Part shown: positions 22,270 through 34,039 of the stretch, piece by piece
Numbering within the stretch: position 1 is the first letter of the stretch
How the letters are laid out: every line of letters starts with the position of its first letter
Assembly: GCA_963556695.1 (NCBI GenBank)
Contig: CAUWAG010000003.1
Location: forward strand, 7,750,001-7,814,000
DNA from: Anthostomella pinea
Taxonomy: Eukaryota; Ascomycota; Sordariomycetes; Xylariales; Xylariaceae
DNA length: 64,000 bases
Reading direction: 5' to 3'
The notes under the pieces: model-generated
What the model was told of the DNA's origin: nothing
The model's database searches: none
Seen by the model: only the letters and a program-made list of their open reading frames with translations
Translations under genes and position numbers: made by a program

Positions 22270-24313
22270 GACGAAAGTAGCGAAGCTCAGAAGAAGTAGG
22301 TTTATGAAAAGCTGTTCAGTAGGAAGAGACGGTCAGCTACTATGTTCGACGAGGCATTCATCCGAAGTGGGAAAGGGGGGTGATCCCTCGAAGGATGGCT
22401 GTCCGCAAGCTCGAGCGAGCGAGCGAGCTTCATTGGCGAAATGGGTCCGTAGCTACTACGGTACACGATAGAGAGGGACTTACAGAACAAATAGAGACGA
22501 TTGTGATGTAACCAACCCTCGGCCTTGTTGTGGCCGATGCTCGTGCTGGTTGTCGTCGTCACCCTGGTTGTCGGGAGAGGAGGTTAGATTGACGATGGGA
22601 CCCGAACGTAGGAAACTAAACTCCCTATTAAAATGTGAGCTGCGCGGCGTCGCGTGTTGGGTGGGAGCACAGGGGTCGAGGTACCGTTAGCGGATAATTC
22701 TGGCCACTTGGCAATTGGACAGCCGCCCCCGGGACAGTGAACAGTGGGCCCCTTTCAGACTCTCTCGTCTCCACTGTCCAGCCCCTGCCGCGCTCTAGCT
22801 GGAGTGAGGCGGCCTTGGCACAAAGTAGAGGCTCACCGTGAAACATTGGTGAGGTACCTACCTACCTACCTACCTATCGATAAGCCATGAGCTGAATTAT
22901 CCCAACACATTCACGTGAACGTCCCATCTTGTGCCATTGTATTGCGAAGAGGTGTCTACGCTGTCAATAAACCTCTTCACATGCATTGAACACCATCATG
23001 CAGTAGTGTGGTGCATATATCAAGTGCAGTGGTTGGCACGCTCTTGGTGGGAGTGTTGCGGGGCCCGAGTCCCAGCCAGCTGGCATAAGTTTGCCACGAG
23101 TTAGAGGCAAAGAGACTCAGTCTTAGTCAATTCGTTCTGATTCAATTCTCTGATTTGGTCCGCGTGGTCAGGGAATATTTTTTGAACGACGAATTGGGAG
23201 AAAACGTGTTCCTGACGCCCCTTGGATAGGTGAGATATGGTAGAGTGTTGCATTGATGTCAGGAAAGTGTACTGAAGTAGATGCGCCTTGCCAGTCAATC
23301 CTGTTCATCAGCAACATGGCTACGACTTAGGTCCAGACATGAACACGAGCCATAAATGAAAATGGTATAGTTACTCCAGTACCGAATGCATGCTTATACT
23401 CACACCACCCCTCCGTCGACTGGAGAATGCCACTGATGAGTCTATGAAGCCTTGGTCATAGCTGTGCTACTGTGAAGATCAGTGCCGGTCTGCTCGAGTC
23501 TCACGAATCGGGTGAGGAAATAGCACGTTGGTAAGTCAGGCAAAACTCCTGGCTGCCATCATAGCTAGAGGCTTGCAGCACAGGCATACTTCGCAGGTGT
23601 TCCTACTAGAGAGACGCCATCTTTCGAAGGGGCTCGAGCCTCATACTTCGCAGATAGAGTAATCACTTCATAGAAGCAAGACGTGAAGCATAATCATTTG
23701 GGCCGGACAGCAATACGTACATCCAAGGTTTCTCCATGTAACAACCCAGCTTCTCCTTCAATAGTCAGAGAGTCTGTCCATTGAATGGTATCAAAAGGAC
23801 TGAAACACCCAGTACCGTTTACTCATATGGGGAGAGAGTCAAATCCCCGTGTAACGTTATTAACCAGTGGCAGACGATGCGGGCAACCCATATTTTAACA
23901 CGGTAATTGAAGTCAGCCGAATGACTGATGGAACATGGTTCGGGCCAGAGAGTAGAACATGGGGATGTCACATCGGTTGACCACTTTCAGGGCAAGTCGT
24001 CCCCATTTCACGCAGCGTCCATGACTTGCATACACATTGAATGTAAGGCAGCCAAAATTCACCAGTTCGGGTATTCACTTGCAGCCGACCTCGATGTGCA
24101 AGTCGACGAAACTCGGGTCCATGGGTTTTGGCATAAATACAAGCAGCAATGGTGAAGAGAATCCAGCATGTCTTGCTCTACCAACCAAAGACCGACTCTA
24201 CCAACCAGAGACTGACATCCTCCCACACGTTTCGCAACGCTAAGAGAACGATCAACATCACATTGTCCGACCAAACAACCTTTGGCACCATCTCAGCATT
24301 CCGAACATTAACC
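22270..24313. other. Long intergenic region with a short CTAC microsatellite
   Basis: About 2 kb with no supported gene. A (CTAC)n run lies near 22855-22876. Short open frames on both strands show no domain. Confidence 0.45.
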
Positions 24314-24890
24314 ATGCCTCCAGTCAACGTGATACTCTGTGGCTATGACGAAAACAACAGAGATCAGGCCCTCTGTACCAACTGGGGACCGCTAAGAGCG
24401 CTGGGAGGGGAAACTGAGGTCTGGGAATCAGACGTCGAGGCAAGGATTCATTATTTGCGACATGATCTCAAGGGGACCTTTCAACTTCCGGCGATGACCC
24501 GCAATGAGGAGTGGGCCATTGTGGCTGCCAGTGTGAATGTAGCCCCGTCGGCTATGGTATCTGTCGGGCGGACCTCAGGAAACCGATATTCAGTCATCAA
24601 GTAAGTTGAGTGATCACAACAGAAACCAAGACACACTCCTTGTCTACTCGAACGTACTGGGTCTAGAAACCCGTTGCATTCAAGCCCTCGTTTTCACCAC
24701 CTTTCTTTTGGCAACACCTCATGCTAACCGAGTTTCTTCAACCTCTAGGGTCGGCAATAAAGACGTCATCAGATTTCCGAAGATGGTTAAGGAAGCCATG
24801 AATGGAAATCTGTACTCTGAGCAATACCTTGTTGAGTGTTTCGCGCATGGTTATAGAATCGAGTTCAGAGTGAACAGATGTTATCAATAA
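24314..24890 (+). CDS. Orphan two-exon gene, function unknown
   Basis: Exon 1 24314-24600 and exon 2 24749-24890 join in phase through a GTAAGT donor and CTCTAG acceptor to 142 residues. It starts MPPVNVILCGYDENN and has a conserved-looking core (ALCTNWGPLRALGGETEVWESDVEARIHYL). The frame extends upstream to an ATG at 24149, which I treat as 5' leader because MPPVN follows a good ACC context. I recognise no domain. The stop TAA (24888-24890) touches the target duplication of the LINE that follows. Confidence 0.5.
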
Positions 24891-24903
24891 AGTGAAGGAT
24901 GAG

Positions 24904-25400
24904 GGGACCTCATATCTTTTGAAAGGAGCACTCTACACAGACTTCTAGCGGCCAGATCTGGACATGGCGACTTTGCTAGATATCACGAACGTTTGGGCAT
25001 ACAGACTCGAATAACCACTGCAGCTGCGGTGAGAAAAAAACACCACAACACATTTTCTTTTGTAAGAGGCTTGGGAAAAACCGACTGCTGCCCAGGTACT
25101 CGCCTAGGGCAGCCTGTTTACAATACTTGGGGGAGAGGAGCGCAGAATGGGCAAGATTTGTTGAGAAGAGCAAGTTCTTTTCATCAATCTGCCCCTGATA
25201 GATAGCTGTTCTTGAAGGACCAGATAGATGACCCCAAAGTCATACAGCCGCAATAACGGGAATGGGCTCGGGAGCGGGACTGACTGTACTTATTATCTTG
25301 ATATCTCCACAACCCTGCGATGCAGAGGCTCTGGGAGGCGTGGTTTGCACTACTGAGGAGCGACCCCCCACGTTAAATACAATCAATCAATCAATCAATC
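24904..25400 (+). mobile_element. 5'-truncated Tad-like LINE with 15-bp TSD
   Basis: The 497-bp insertion is bounded by the perfect 15-bp duplication AAAGTGAAGGATGAG (24889-24903, 25401-25415) and ends in (AATC)n. The 5' part encodes the C-terminus of a Tad-type LINE protein: SGHGDFARYHER, then after a 1-nt frame break the zinc knuckle CSCGEKKTPQHIFFC. The last ~85 bp (about 25295-25379) recur at the end of the SINE at 60334-60900. Variable long TSD, 5' truncation and short A-rich tail indicate target-primed reverse transcription. Confidence 0.88.
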
Positions 25401-25415
25401 AAAGTGAAGGATGAG

Positions 25416-26105
25416 CAGACGCCGATGGAGAGACGATCCTTCCACGTTTGGGAGACGTCAGTACTTCTTAGTTTTTTTAGGCAAGCCTCCATGGCTATAA
25501 AAACCGCTATGTACCTATCTAGGATGGATCACAAACAACAAAGCTTGATGCGAGGCAGGCCCTCATCATGTCAAATGGCACGCAAGCCACAGTGGGGTCA
25601 GGGAGGTGGCAGTGCACCGACAGGGGCTATAGGGCAATTTCGGGCCCTGTAGCTTACACCAGCAGATCCTTCAGATACACACACTCTCATCAGAATCACC
25701 AGAATACACGTTATCAACAAGATCAACCATAATACGCACTGTTTGACACATCATAGCTAATCTTGGAGCAATTTTGGGGAATTCAACGCATCACATTGTC
25801 CAGAAACTTGCTGTGGCATACATAAGATTCCACGAAGCCTCTGAATTCTGCCTTTATTGAGTAGGTGTAGTTACATGTTCAGTTCCCAGGTCTGGAGAAT
25901 CGTGAAATGGGCAAGGGAAAGGGGCAATTGCGCACAGCCCGCTCAAAAGGGGCTGATCAGCCACAACAAGCCACACCCCCTCCCGGCCCTGTGGAGTTGG
26001 TCTAAACCTTGGCATAGCCGAAGAACGGAGCGGCCTCCAGCCCTAACGAGTTGTCATCACGTCAAGCAGGCGTTTGAGACGGAGACCTGCATTGCCATTC
26101 TGACC
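25416..26105. other. Promoter-side gap of the RidA-like gene
   Basis: No gene supported; the DNA continues the locus interrupted by the LINE. Confidence 0.4.
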
Positions 26106-26718
26106 ATGTCAATCGCCTCACGAGCACTCAGACTTCGTTCAGCGCTGTCAACCTTCTCCTGCCGTGCTCTCATCTCTGCTCCACGCTATTCGCCCCCCGT
26201 AACCCTCACAACATTACGCAAGATGTCGGATATTACTCCCATTACCGCCAAGGATGCCGCTCCTCGTAAGTATCAATGTGTTGGCAAGAAATGAGTCGGG
26301 ACTGATTGCATCGTAGCTGCCGGACCTTATGTATGAATTCAATCAATTGAACCTCACAGTATCTCGTTTCAGAACCTGACATGACCTTGATTGACAGTCG
26401 CATGCCATCAAGACACCAACTGCCATCTACTGCTCCGGTCAGATCCCCTGCGACTCGCAGGGCAACCTCGTCGAGGGGACCATCGGCGAGAAGACAGCGG
26501 CCTGCATCGGAAACCTGAAGGCAGTCCTGATCGCTGCTGGCTCCAGCATCGAGAAGGTTGTCAAGGTGAACATCTTCCTGGCCGACATGTCTTCCTTTGC
26601 CGACATGAACAAGGAGTACGAGAAGTGGTTTACCACCAAGCCGGCTCGTAGCTGCGTCGCCGTCAAGACACTTCCGAAGAACGTCGATGTTGAGATCGAA
26701 TGCATTGCTCTGCCGTGA
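26106..26718 (+). CDS. RidA/YjgF/Mmf1 family reactive-intermediate deaminase
   Basis: Three exons: 26106-26265, a 14-nt microexon 26317-26330, and 26398-26718, joining in frame to 164 residues. The first about 45 residues (MSIASRALRLRSALSTFSCR) look like a mitochondrial presequence. The RidA core follows: ITAKDAAPAAGPYSHAIKT, IYCSGQIP, NLKAVLIAAGSSIEKVVKVNIFL, and the C-terminal PARSCVAVKTLP...VEIECIALP with the conserved Arg and Glu of the active site. RidA hydrolyses 2-aminoacrylate and related enamines made by PLP enzymes; fungal Mmf1 works in mitochondria. The microexon encodes most of the conserved PAGPY. Confidence 0.92.
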
Positions 26719-28077
26719 GTGACTTGGTGGTCACTGGGAGCTCAGGGCTATGTGCACGCAACGCATACAGTAGTATGCTGGATACAAGTCAGGACTTGTC
26801 CGTGGTTGGCTCCACTCGAGATACTTCGGAGTTCTGGAGCTCATGAGGCCTTTATGGGGCTTGGATGGTCGTGATCAGCTCCTTGCCGGACTACCAATGG
26901 ACATACCTCATCTACCACCGTTGTTCCTCTCTCCGACGTGCCTGTGAAACGACAGTTAATAGTCCCTAGCACTTGAGTTATTTAGGAAATGCCCTCACCG
27001 CCTTACTCACGTGTCAATCGGTTACTATCGCGATGATAGACACGCCACGGTCCGCTCCATCGTGAGCGCCACCGCCACGCCACCACGGTAACTCCCACTA
27101 GGATAGGTTCATCACGAACCTAAGTATATCCGATGGCTTGCGAAGTTTTCAGCGCCCAGAGGACATCCAGGAGATGCTTGTGATTGCAAAAGAGCGATTG
27201 ATTTTCTGCCCTACGAAAGTAGAGGCACCAGGTCAAGTCAAGACCCACTACAGAAAATATCAGCACTGCCCCTGCACAAGGATGACAGTTCAAATCAGAG
27301 AAGTTCAGCTCCGGGCACTTTTTTTTTTGGTTCATTTCCTCACACAGTTCTGAACCTTGCTTCTGGCCTCTCTTTTTAGACAAGGGCATCCTCACGTTGT
27401 TTAGTTACCTACACTTCGCCGTGACAGATGTCGAAGCACTCGGGCTGCCGTGTGGTCGTTCACATTACTTTACACACAGTGCTAATATTCAGTTTGGCCA
27501 GTGATGGGGCTAGCAGTTAGCAAGTTGTGGTCCCCGACTTCGAGTCTCTGACGGCTATCTGGCGATGCGTGTCATCTTGATGTAGGATGTGATAGTATCA
27601 GTGAAGCATCCGAGCCAGATCGAAGTCCACACATGGAGTGGCTTGCTGGTCAGGGTGGTGGTAGAGATCATGTTCTGGGTTTGCTCCAACGTAATGGTGA
27701 TCACCTGAAACGTCTCGTGGGCAAAGGTCGCACCTTCTTCACTTGGTGAGGCTTGGGCTAAGGGGCCTGAAGGTCATGAGGGGACACATCGCAATCTCCG
27801 ACTTTTGCTCATATACTTGCTCATATACCTCCAACAGGCAAGTCGAACCGGAGGTGTCTGTCGAGCTGTTCTCGCTGTCATGATTGGCCACCGTCTGCAT
27901 CACTCGACCTGATCAGTGTCGTGATTCGATAATAGCTAGGGGTCGCACACCGAGCTGATAGGAGTGTCACGACAATATCATCGTACCCCTAAGAAGAATT
28001 CGGGGATTTGCGAATTTGCATCTCACCGGCATCGTCACACGCGGGCCGAATTCTTATCGGGATCACTAGGCATCCAC
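26719..28077. other. Intergenic region, nothing recognised
   Basis: About 1.36 kb between RidA and the amylase leader. Open frames near 27120-27395 lack support. No repeat was found. Confidence 0.4.
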
Positions 28078-28165
28078 ATTCACCCTTCCCCTTCACCTTC
28101 ACCTTCACCCTCCGTCGTTCACCCTTCACCACTCGCCCTTCACCCTCCACCCTCCATCTTCTCTC
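28078..28165 (+). promoter_or_regulatory. Pyrimidine-rich tract in the amylase leader
   Basis: An almost pure C/T stretch with CTTCACC-type repeats lies about 200-290 bp before the amylase ATG. Such CT-rich runs are common around transcription starts of strongly expressed fungal genes. The regulatory role is inferred from position only. Confidence 0.35.
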
Positions 28166-28365
28166 CAACCTCCTGCCAGCCAGGTATCCACCCAACTTTG
28201 TGGTCAGTGCTTTCTGGTCACAACTTCACACCTACCTCGATCTTCCTGCTCTCTACCACTAACCTTCATCAGGAACCATCGAGCGAAATCAATCACTCAA
28301 TCACCTCTTCCACATCACGCTTTCAATCCTGCGTCCATTCGGCGTCTATCTGGCGTCTAGTCACC

Positions 28366-30539
28366 ATGACCTCCTCTTCAGGATCACAAGATGGAGATCG
28401 CTTCGCCGTCTCCCTGCGTGGTGAATCTCCCTCACCCGCTCTACCAGGACTAGGAGCGGTTGACACCACAGAATCCGCCTCCGACATCTCGAGCCCCATT
28501 TCTATCACCTCGAGCCCTATCTCTGGCACCTCGAGCCCCGTCTCTGGCACCTCGAGCCCCATCTCTGGCATCTCGAGCCCTACTTTTGGCGTGCAGACAC
28601 CCACATCTTCGATCTCGTCGATCTCTTCAAATACATCCATCGGTACCACTCTAGAGAAGAACCAGACCATGTTCCAGGGCTTCGAATGGTACTGCCCAGA
28701 TGATCAGGAGCATTGGAAGCGCCTCGCGAATGCGGCTCCGGCCCTCTCAAGCATTGGTGTCACCTCCATGTGGATCCCTCCAGCTTGCAAGGGCTTCTTG
28801 GATGGGAACGCAAGTGCAGGCTACGATACCTATGATCTCTACGATCTGGGCGAGTTCAATCAGAAGGGTGGCGTCAAGACCAAGTACGGTACCAAGGCCG
28901 AGCTTCTGAAGCTTATCGAGGTCTCTAACATCCATGGCCTGGCCATCCTTTTCGACGTGGTCGTTAACCACAAAGGAGGCGCTGACTACCATGAGCCGGT
29001 GAATGGCGTCAGAGTTGACCATCTCAGTAAGTTGTCAATGAAAATGAGATGCCGGGTCCCACAACTGACACTCCCACCGCAGATCGTCTTCATGAAATTA
29101 CTGGAGGACTGGAACACATCCAGGCTTGGACTGGATTTGACTACCCTGTTCGCAACGACGAGTACAGTACCTTCAAATGGAACAAATCCCACTTTTCAGG
29201 CGTGGATTACGACGAGAACACCAAGAATTGCGAGATTTACAGACTCGAAGGCAAATGCTAGGCACATGACGCTGACGATGATCGTGGAAACTACGACTAC
29301 TTGTAAGCATTGACTGCTCACTGAAAATGCAGTCATCTGCATACATGTCCTATGCCATAGGCCTGGTCTGATCTCCTGCTAACATGATACCACCTAGGAT
29401 GTTCGCCAATATTGACCACTCCAATCCTGAAGTGCAGCAGGAGCTCTTCAATTGGGTTCAATGGCTAGGAAGCGAGCTTGACATTGGTGGCATACGCCTC
29501 GATGCCATCAAACACATATCGAAGCAGTTCCAGAAGGACTTCATCTCCCACATCCGAAAGACGGTCGGACCTGGCTGGCTCATCGTTGGCGAGTACTGGC
29601 ACTTTGACGCCAGGTTCATGGCCAAGCTCATCGAGGACTTTAACCATCAACTCATCCTCTATGACATTCCGCTTGTCCACAAGTTCCGCGATCTTTCCAA
29701 GACGCCGATTGATAGACTTGACCTACGCACCGTGTTTGATGGATCGCTGGTGAGCTTGAAGCCGGAACAGGCAGTGGTGAGTACCCCATCTGTGATCTTA
29801 GCATGTCTCTCATACGATTTTCTGCAGTCGTTTGTCGTGAACCACGATACAGTAAGTCGAATCCCCACTCAGCGCTCTAGTGCACCCTGAAGATGAAACT
29901 AAAAACCCTCCAGCAAGAAGGCCAGGCATCCGAATGCGTGGTCTCTCCGTGGTTCATCCCACATGCCTACGCGCTCATCCTCCTGCACGCAAAGGCTGGG
30001 ACCCCCTGCGTCTTTTATGGCGACGTCTACGGCTCTTACGGACCCCAAGGTGAATCAAAAGCCGGCGAATACAATTTGCCGCCTTATCACTCCAGCGTGG
30101 TCAAGATGGTCCTTGCTCGACAGTACTACGCCTATGGTGGCATGAGCGAGTTCTTCGATGACCCGCTCTGCATCGGTTTCACGCGCCACGGCGATGAAGA
30201 CCACTCGGACGGTGCAGGTCTTGCAGTCGTGCTGAGCGCACTGGAGGAGACGGCATCGAAGAGGATGTTTGTGGGACAAAAGCATGCGGGAGAAGTCTGG
30301 ACCGATGTGCTCGGTGGCGTGAAGGATGAAGTGGCCATTGAGGGAGACGGGTGGGCGACATTCCCCGTCCGACCACGGACGGTCTCCATCTGGGTCGACG
30401 CGGTCGCTGAGGACAGAGAGCTGGTTGATGGATTTGTCTTGTGAGTGTTACCTTTCCATCGTGACAGGTTGGAACCTATGCTAACAGTTGCAGCGATCAT
30501 GACATTTACGGTCTAAAGAGTGGTAGAGAATCTGGCTGA
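28366..30539 (+). pseudogene. Intracellular GH13 alpha-amylase with one in-frame stop
   Basis: Six exons in phase: 28366-29026, 29083-29302, 29398-29776, 29828-29851 (24 nt), 29914-30440 and 30494-30539, 619 codons with stop. A Ser/Pro-rich N-terminus with ISGTSSP-like repeats precedes the barrel (QTMFQGFEWYCPDD). GH13 motifs: DVVVNHKGG; IRLDAIKH with the nucleophile Asp; IVGEYW with the acid/base Glu; FVVNHDT with the third Asp, encoded by the 24-nt exon. There is no signal peptide, as in the intracellular bacterial-like fungal amylases linked to alpha-glucan synthesis. One TAG at 29259-29261 interrupts EGKC-AHDADDDRGNYDYL where Trp (TGG) is expected. Everything else is intact, so a recent nonsense mutation, a sequencing error or readthrough are possible. 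Confidence 0.85.
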
Positions 30540-31070
30540 TGGAGTCTACCATTGGCTCACCTCAGAAGTTGCCATGTGCATACAATGCGAGAGGCTGATT
30601 TTAGCTTGAGAGAAAAAAAGGGCCGAAACAATCTTGGAATGAAGGGATTTTGGACTGAAGGGATCATGACTACATTGACTCCCTAGATGGCAGAACGAAC
30701 CGCTGTATGAATGCACTGTCTACTTCGAATCTCATACCTACCTAACCAAAAATAATTCCATGTTCGTGACTGTCTGCATAGATGAACCGGCACAAGGGGG
30801 ATGGTCTGGATCCTTGGGTCGATGAGGAATCATGAACCCCAGCTACACTGACCTTCTTGGAAACCGCAAATGATTGACATTGTGGTATGACTGTTCCAAC
30901 CAACCTATTTGGACGCAACTTGCCGGCCATTGTGCTGGCCCATAACTTTATAGAACCAGCGTTCTCTACATAACCGGATTCGAACCTGGGAGCTCGGGTA
31001 GCCCTGTGCAGAAAAGCGTTAGCTGGCATCACGTCCTCGCAGTAGACCATGACTTACAGCTGTCAATGTC
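30540..31070. other. 3' gap between amylase and DUF1996 gene
   Basis: Convergent spacer. A tRNA-like B-box (GGATTCGAACC, near 30974) is present on the minus strand, but acceptor and anticodon arms do not pair, so no tRNA is called. Confidence 0.4.
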
Positions 31071-32140
31071 TTATTTGCCCATATCGGGGACCTTGCACTC
31101 GTTCTGCTGAGCGATAGCCTGGGTCCGGAGAGTTGGTGCCGAGACGTAAGTATGAGCGTCCATGGCCTTCTGTAGAGAGTCATCCTTCCAACCGAACAGG
31201 TAGTCAGCGTGGCTGGAAAAGCCAGTGGCGTCCCCGCTGGACCACACGAATGGCTGGTTCTCATCGGCGAAGTCAGCCGCATCATTGAAGGCGCGGGTAT
31301 CCCAGATGGTCTCCAGGAGGATCTGGGGAAGCCGGACAGGGTGGGTCGAAGGACAGGCGCCACCGGACTCGAAGGTGCCGGTCTCCGGGTACGAGACGTG
31401 GTCTTGGTGGTTAGGAGAGTCGAGGTTCTTACCGTCCCAGCAGGTTGGGAACCGGTGGTTGGCCATTATACCGCCTTTGCACGGCGTCGTGGGAAATCCT
31501 ATGGTCTCAGGGGCTCGGGTGCTCTGGTCCTCCATGCAGATGTAGGTCAGCTGCCGCCACTTCCGGGCTTGCTCGCGGTCGCGGAAGGTCGAGTCGCCAA
31601 CTAGCATGCGGAAGCCTGGCTTGAAGGCTGTGACGTTCGACTTTTGAGCGGTGTCGAATAGGGCATCGCTCATGTAGTAGACGACCTTGAAGCTGAATTA
31701 GACAGTGAAAACCGGGATCTGATAGCGAGCTGCTGCTTACCATGCCGCCGTCTGTGCCCTCCATACCGGCCTGGGCCATCTGAGGGATTCTCTTGTATGT
31801 GCCATTCTTGGCGCGGTAGAACAGGACGGCGGTCCAGTAGTTGGAGAAATCCTCGGTGAATTGGCAACTCGTGCAAGTCGAAAGCTCCGCGAGATCATGC
31901 GTCTCCACAGGCATCGACGCGTTGAAGGAGTCCTGATATCTGTGAGCTATATACTTGAATGCTTTAAAGGTATGAGATGCTGATGCCTCCAATGATTTGG
32001 TGAAGGTGAACCGAAGGGTTCATGCCCGGGTTGACCAAGGGATCCAGACGCTGGACTGTCAAGCCCGCGCAACCGAAGCGGAGAAGCGCGCTTGCCGGCG
32101 TGAGGAGCCCTAGGGCAGCAACGAAGGTATCCAACTGCAT
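31071..32140 (-). CDS. DUF1996 secreted protein
   Basis: Starts at 32140 with MQLDTFVAALGLLTPASALL, a signal peptide. DUF1996 landmarks follow: RLDPLVNPG...HLHQIIGG, FNASMPVETHDLAELSTCTSCQFTEDFSNYWTAVL, GTDGGMVVYYMSD, FKPGFRMLVGD, PTTPCKGGIMANHRFPTCWDGKNLDSPNHQDHVSYP, and HPVRLPQILLETIWDT. The length (about 330 residues) fits a complete gene. The intron at GGM-VVYY uses GTAAGC and an AAG acceptor. At the first intron (near 31990) I find no GT donor: GGAGGCATC follows HLHQIIGG, so either a non-canonical site or a mutation is present. The family has conserved Cys and His and is of unknown function. Confidence 0.8.
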
Positions 32141-33478
32141 TTTGACAATGTATCTTCCTGAATTACTACTTCGGAGATGATGGAGGGTTTGGAGTGGATA
32201 CTGTGGAGGGGAAGATACTGAGGATAGGTTTGAGCTCGGGCGTCGCGACTCTCCCCTATGTAAAGCACTGCCGTCTCTCCCAAACTGCCAAGGTCACAAA
32301 GCACGCTTCTAGGTCTCTTAAAATATTGATTATTAATATCGGGAACTAGCGCGATGTGTCAGCCAAGATAATTTCGTTCCCGGTTAAAGTAGACGCTCGG
32401 GAGTTGCGTTCGATCTCGGATTGCTCCCGGCTTGGTTGGCGCAATACGCTCCTCCACCTTGCCCGGTGAGCTTGGACTTCCGACCACAGCATGTCCCAAT
32501 GTTTTTCTCTAACATGGTAATTGCTTCTACCGCATCACGATCACAAGGAAGTATTCTGTTCTGGCTCTGGCGAAGAGCAATGTTTCAGGATGCCAAACAA
32601 TTCCGACCCAAGGAATTATACACAAATTACCCCAAGGCGTACGATGTAATACGGTAAGGTACATTGAGCCTCCAAACATCTTAGTACACATTCGTTCAGC
32701 AAGGAAGAAGCATATGCATTAGAATTGGAATAAACACTCTGGAATAAGCATCCAAGATGGCTTGCCAAATCGAAGCTGCTTATACCATGCTGCTTATTCC
32801 ATTAAAATGAATATATCATTGATAACCAAGAATTGACAGAGACGTGCCGGAAGGAGACTTATGGAAAGTGACTGTAAATGAGTTCGTCTTCCGACCCTGA
32901 TTAAGTATGCTCACGGCCTCAATGATCACGTAGATGGTGGCTGTATTCATGCCGCGGCATTTGGTAAGGCCGGTGGACGGGCTCTAGCATTCATAGCCAC
33001 TACCTACTCCTAAAAAAGTAGGATCAAAGCGCGTTGAGATCGATGCTGCTCTTCAAGGCCAAGCCAAAGACGCATTTGCAAAGGTCTTGCATAGACTACA
33101 CAAGATGATCCCGGATCTCTTTCAGGGCTGGCCCCGCACTATAGGGGTCACTTCATATCGAGTATTCACTGCTCTAGGCCAATGGGGTCGGGTAAATAAG
33201 GCTCATTTATTGCCTTTATATGTGTAATTGACCCGCACGAGCCCTTGCAGCTGGCGAGCTCGGCTAATGTCAATTGTAGGGGCACACCACGCAGTGGATC
33301 TTGACTTATCGTCAACAATACGAAAACACCGCATCGGTATATCTTACATTATATTTAATGCCATCTAGCACTCTGGGCCACTGACAGGCTCAGCGAACAC
33401 ACTCGTTCGACAGTCGATCGTACTCACTTTTCCCACTTCTTGAATCGTCCGTTAAAACACGTCCACCCAGGACTCACG
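32141..33478. other. Intergenic region with an unassigned open stretch
   Basis: No supported gene. A stop-free plus-strand stretch at about 33015-33229 (residues such as VEIDAALQGQAKDAFAKVLH) reads like coding sequence but lacks a start and any known domain; it may be a relic. Confidence 0.35.
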
Positions 33479-33809
33479 ATGAGACCCCCGGTCCCACCCG
33501 CCCTCATCTGGCTGACGGTGGCCTACGGTCAAACAATTCCCGAGTGCAGTCGAGAGCTCGCAGCGACCGACGAGTGTGCTGATGTCATCAATGCCAACGC
33601 CTGCTACAACGAGTTCGGCTTTTCGGGCACGCAAACTCTGACTTGCATTGGTGGTACAGATGACTCGGATAGGGCCAGAAAGGTAAACATATGTGTCGAC
33701 AGGCTTAGGAATCGCATATAACTAACCAGGGGTACAGGCATGCAAGTGTTGCGGTTGTGTAGGTGTCCAGATGTGCAGTTGGGTACAGCAGCAAGGGTAC
33801 ACCTGTTAG
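33479..33809 (+). CDS. Small cysteine-rich secreted protein (effector-like); last codons lie in an LTR
   Basis: Exon 1 33479-33682 and exon 2 33738-33809 join in phase (donor GTAAAC, acceptor ACAG) to 91 residues. MRPPVPPALIWLTVAYG is a short signal peptide with likely cleavage before QT. The mature part (about 74 residues) has ten Cys, seven of them in the last 30 or so residues, including the cluster CKCCGC. Size, secretion and Cys content fit fungal effector or antimicrobial-type proteins; no named family is recognised. The final TGT-TAG (33804-33809) is the first six bases of the Copia LTR. The displaced host sequence after the right target duplication reads TGT-TAA (39176-39181), so the protein end is unchanged. 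An in-frame ATG 39 bases upstream is also possible. Confidence 0.65.
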
Positions 33810-34001
33810 ATTTCAAAGTGTTCTATTAAGGAGAGGAATTCCAGCTACTCTGGAGCGGCCAGAATGGCCCTATATATATCTAAGATACTAAAGGAAAGGA
33901 TACGTGGCCTTATATTGGCCACGTATGTGACAGAGTCACAAATGGGGATGGTGATCCTGAAGGATGACTATGGATGGGCTAACGTAGCCCAGAATCCAAC
34001 A
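33804..34001 (-). repeat. 3' LTR of the 33.8-39.2 kb Copia element
   Basis: 198 bp, minus-strand orientation, reading TGTTGGATTC...CTAACA in element sense. Its plus-strand left end TGTTAG completes the upstream cysteine-rich gene. Nearly identical to 38973-39170 and related to the solo LTR 61707-61904. Confidence 0.93.
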
Positions 34002-34039
34002 CGCCCTCTCAGACTGAGGGAATTAACATAACCAGAATA

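Noticed and set aside
30960..31060. tRNA-like sequence on the minus strand with GGTTCGAATCC
   Set aside because: The T-arm stem has mismatches and no acceptor or anticodon stem could be drawn, so it is not called a tRNA; a decayed SINE head remains possible.
33015..33229. Stop-free plus-strand stretch of about 70 codons
   Set aside because: No start, splice context or recognised domain; kept only as a note in the gap entry.
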